DNA from: ZC4RG30 sp965652645
GTDB taxonomy: Bacteria > Pseudomonadota > Gammaproteobacteria > Steroidobacterales > Steroidobacteraceae
Reading direction: 5' to 3'
Length of the DNA stretch: 37,664 nucleotides
NCBI GenBank assembly: GCA_965652645.1
Contig: CBFGXE010000028.1
Location: 1-37,664, forward strand
This document shows, one piece after another, positions 34,547 to 37,664 of this stretch. The first letter of the stretch is position 1. Every line of letters starts with the position of its first letter. The position numbers and the translations under genes are program-made. The notes under the pieces were generated by a model. The model saw nothing but the letters and a program-made list of their open reading frames with translations. It was not told the origin of the DNA and did not search any database.

Positions 34547-35650
34547 TTACTCCTGTGTGCCTTCCAGCGGCAGCAGCAGCGAGAACACGGTCCTCCCCGG
34601 CTGGCTGGTGAATTCGATGATGCCCCCGTGGCGGGTGGCGAGATCCTGCGCAACGGCGAGGCCGAGGCCTGAACCATTGCTGCGGCCGGTGACCAGCGGC
34701 AGGAACAGGGTCTTGATCAGGTCGGGCGGCACGCCCGGGCCGTTGTCCTCGACCTCGATCACCACCACCAGGCGGTGGCGCGCCTTGCCGATGTTCACGC
34801 CGCTGCGCGCGCGCGTGCGCACCACGATGCGCCCATGGCTGCCCACCGCCTGCATGGCGTTGCGCGCCACGTTGAGCAGCGCCTGTACGATCTGGTGGCG
34901 GTCGAAGCGGCCATCCGGAAGGCTGGGGTCGTAGTCGCGCTCCAGCGTCACGCCCGGCGGCGCCTCGGCGCTGATCAGCTTCACGACGTGCTCGCACACC
35001 TCGTGGATGTTCATCAGGTCCTTGCGCAGCGGGCCGCTGCCGCCGGCCATGGAATCCACCAGCGCGGCGAGGCGGTCGGCCTCCGAGATGATCACCGCGG
35101 TGTATTCACGCAGCGCCGGATTGGCCAGTTCCTTGTCGAGCAGCTGTGCGGCCCCGCGCAGGCCGCCGAGCGGATTTTTCACCTCGTGCGCGAGCTGGCG
35201 CACCATCAGGCGGCTGGCGTCCATGTCGGCGAGGATCTGGTTGTCGCGCGAGATGCGCTGGCGCTGCGTGGCATCGGTGAGCTCCAGCAGCAGGTAGGTG
35301 CCCGTGGCCTGGCCTTCCAGCGGGGTGACGATGAGGTCGATCAGCGCCGGATCGCGGTTGGCCACCGAACCGACGGCCTTCAGCACCAGCTCGTGCTGCG
35401 TGCAGGTCTCCAGGTGTTCCAGCGAACGGCGCAGCACGGCCACCAGCTGGCGCGAATCGTAGAACAGCTCCGAGAAGGGCCGGCCGCGCGCATGGCGCAG
35501 GCTCGCGGCCATGAAGTCCTGCGCGCTGACATTGGCGTAGATGGGGCAGAGCTGCGCGTCCAGCACCACGATGCCCGTGGACAGCGTGTCGAACAGCTCC
35601 GTGGGCTCGAAATGCGAGAGCGGGGAGGACCACTGCGGATCGCGCATCAT
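34547..35650 (-). CDS. ntrB: Nitrogen regulation sensor kinase NtrB
   Basis: 367 residues, soluble. An N-terminal PAS domain (about 15-125, starting LFDTLSTGIVVLDA) precedes a HisKA domain with H155 (RQLAHEVKNPLGGL) and an HATPase domain (NVARNAMQA, DNGPGVPPDL, GSGLGLAVAQDL). Under PII (GlnB) control it phosphorylates or dephosphorylates NtrC by nitrogen status. The start ATG 35650 has GGGAGG ten bases upstream; a second ATG follows directly. It lies between the DUF4124 gene and ntrC. Confidence 0.96.
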   Translation of the reverse strand: MMRDPQWSSPLSHFEPTELFDTLSTGIVVLDAQLCPIYANVSAQDFMAASLRHARGRPFSELFYDSRQLVAVLRRSLEHLETCTQHELVLKAVGSVANRDPALIDLIVTPLEGQATGTYLLLELTDATQRQRISRDNQILADMDASRLMVRQLAHEVKNPLGGLRGAAQLLDKELANPALREYTAVIISEADRLAALVDSMAGGSGPLRKDLMNIHEVCEHVVKLISAEAPPGVTLERDYDPSLPDGRFDRHQIVQALLNVARNAMQAVGSHGRIVVRTRARSGVNIGKARHRLVVVIEVEDNGPGVPPDLIKTLFLPLVTGRSNGSGLGLAVAQDLATRHGGIIEFTSQPGRTVFSLLLPLEGTQE

Positions 35651-35683
35651 GGCGGGTGCACCTCCCGCGATGGCGCCAGGGCA

Positions 35684-35704
35684 GGCGCTGCCTGCGGCAG
35701 CGCC
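35684..35704 (-). terminator. Hairpin between DUF4124 gene and ntrB
   Basis: GGCGCTGCC (35684-35692) and GGCAGCGCC (35696-35704) form a perfect 9-bp stem with a three-base loop, directly downstream of the DUF4124 stop on the minus strand. No T-run follows, so read-through into ntrBC is possible and expression may be only attenuated. Confidence 0.5.
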
Positions 35705-35711
35705 GCCGGTA

Positions 35712-36314
35712 TCAGCCGGGCACGGGTCCGGGAGGTGGCGCGGGCCGCGGTCGCGGCGTGGGCCGCGGTGGCTGCCCGGCCGGTGGCAGCACGCTGGCCT
35801 GGTGCAGGTGGAAGGTGATCGTGGGGCTCGCGCACACCGAACGCCCGTTCTCGTCGATCACGCGCACGGTGAGCGTATGGCTGCCGCGGAACACTTCCGG
35901 CAGGGTGTACCGGGTGGCTTCCGCCGGCCAGTCCGCCACCGGGTTGCCGTCGTAAAGCACGCGCACCGTGTGGCCGGGCTGCAGTTCCGGATCGATGCCC
36001 AGCTGCACGTCCACCGGCTGCACGCCGCGGAAGGTCTCGTCCGGCGCCGGCGCGGTGACCACGCAGGCCTTGTAGGCAAAGGGTTGCGCGCGCGGCGGCG
36101 GTGGCTCCGATGGCTGGTATTCCTCCACCGGCGCCGCGGCCTGCTCCGTTGGCGGGTCGCCCGCTTCCGGGATGCTCAGCCCCATGCGCTCTGCTCCTGG
36201 CATGGGCTTGTCGGAGTAGTGGACCGCGCCATTGGCGTCGCGCCAGCGCCAGATCTCGGCCGCACCGGCCGACAACGCGACACAGCACAACAGGAATGAG
36301 GCAATCAGGCGCAT
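35712..36314 (-). CDS. DUF4124 domain-containing secreted protein
   Basis: 200 residues with a signal peptide (LIASFLLCCVALSAGAA). Right after it comes the DUF4124 signature EIWRWRDANGAVHYSDKP. A Pro-rich linker (about 50-78) leads to a region with Ig-like strands (RGVQPVDVQLGIDPELQPGHTVRVLYDG), and the C-terminus is Pro/Arg-rich. Its role is unknown; DUF4124 genes often sit between glnA and ntrB in gammaproteobacteria, as here. It has its own promoter at 36323-36350. Confidence 0.88.
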   Translation of the reverse strand: MRLIASFLLCCVALSAGAAEIWRWRDANGAVHYSDKPMPGAERMGLSIPEAGDPPTEQAAAPVEEYQPSEPPPPRAQPFAYKACVVTAPAPDETFRGVQPVDVQLGIDPELQPGHTVRVLYDGNPVADWPAEATRYTLPEVFRGSHTLTVRVIDENGRSVCASPTITFHLHQASVLPPAGQPPRPTPRPRPAPPPGPVPG

Positions 36315-36322
36315 AAGGGATC

Positions 36323-36350
36323 AGCATAGTCCCAATTCCTGCCGTTTCAA
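36323..36350 (-). promoter_or_regulatory. Promoter of the DUF4124 gene
   Basis: Minus strand: TTGAAA (36350-36345), a 16-base spacer, TATGCT (36328-36323), then eight bases to the ATG at 36314. The -35 matches consensus at five of six positions. Transcription would start at or next to the start codon, and no Shine-Dalgarno is seen. It lies just downstream of the glnA terminator hairpin. Confidence 0.6.
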
Positions 36351-36353
36351 GAA

Positions 36354-36376
36354 GCGCGGCGGGTTCGCCGCCGCGC
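36354..36376 (-). terminator. Hairpin after glnA
   Basis: GCGCGGCGG (36354-36362) pairs with CCGCCGCGC (36368-36376) around a five-base loop, downstream of the glnA stop codon. On the minus strand it is followed by TTCTTG, a weak T-tail. It fits a terminator separating glnA from the DUF4124 gene. Confidence 0.65.
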
Positions 36377-36394
36377 CTCTCCTTGAGGCCCCGT

Positions 36395-37664
<1,270 letters not shown>

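Overview
The window is chromosomal DNA from a high-GC gammaproteobacterium. The evidence is the gene orders rsmG-parA-parB-atpIBEFHAGDC, rhodanese(yibN)-grxC-secB-gpsA with divergent envC and nearby trmL, tatABC and ntrC-ntrB-glnA, together with a SecB and an adenylylatable GlnA. It resembles xanthomonad or steroidobacterial relatives, but I cannot name a genus from sequence alone. Coding density is very high: no gene-free stretch exceeds 300 bases, and the largest gap (5602-5887) holds a big inverted repeat.

Layout. 1-1672: the edge of a chromosomal integron. It has a partial attC, one gene cassette (tandem zinc ribbons), an attI-like core and the integrase gene. 1803-4127: maeB. 4144-5601: a leftward operon of a HipA-like kinase, a DUF3037 protein and a SelT/SelW/SelH-like (Rdx) protein. 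5743-5865: a 28-bp-armed inverted repeat. 5888-12876: the complete F1Fo ATP synthase operon on the minus strand, with a good sigma70-type promoter at 12909-12937. 12955-17020: parB, parA, rsmG, an unrecognised gene and an AcuI/YhdH reductase. 17045-19087: a secreted S9 peptidase. 19103-21970: a cytochrome c4, dtd and tatABC. 22025-26972: an SRPBCC protein, a DedA protein, a GGDEF/EAL protein and EnvC. 27018-29319: rhodanese-grxC-secB-gpsA. 29429-33087: trmL, a class 1B dihydroorotate dehydrogenase, a TraB/GumN protein and a PLP aminotransferase. 33143-37664: ntrC, ntrB, a DUF4124 protein and most of glnA, which is cut by the window end.

How the genes work together. The core blocks cover energy (ATP synthase), chromosome segregation (ParAB), protein export (SecB, TatABC), envelope division (EnvC), phospholipid precursor synthesis (GpsA) and nitrogen control (NtrBC acting on GlnA). 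The accessory pieces are the integron edge and possibly the HipA-like/DUF3037 operon.

The less ordinary signals are: the integron edge beside maeB, with a cassette gene whose only ribosome-binding signal lies in the att core; the inverted repeat after atpC; a set of genes with a -10-like hexamer only 6-8 bases before the start codon and no Shine-Dalgarno, suggesting leaderless transcripts; and two divergent genes whose -10-like hexamers overlap inside a 24-bp gap. I saw no tRNA, rRNA, CRISPR, transposase or phage gene.
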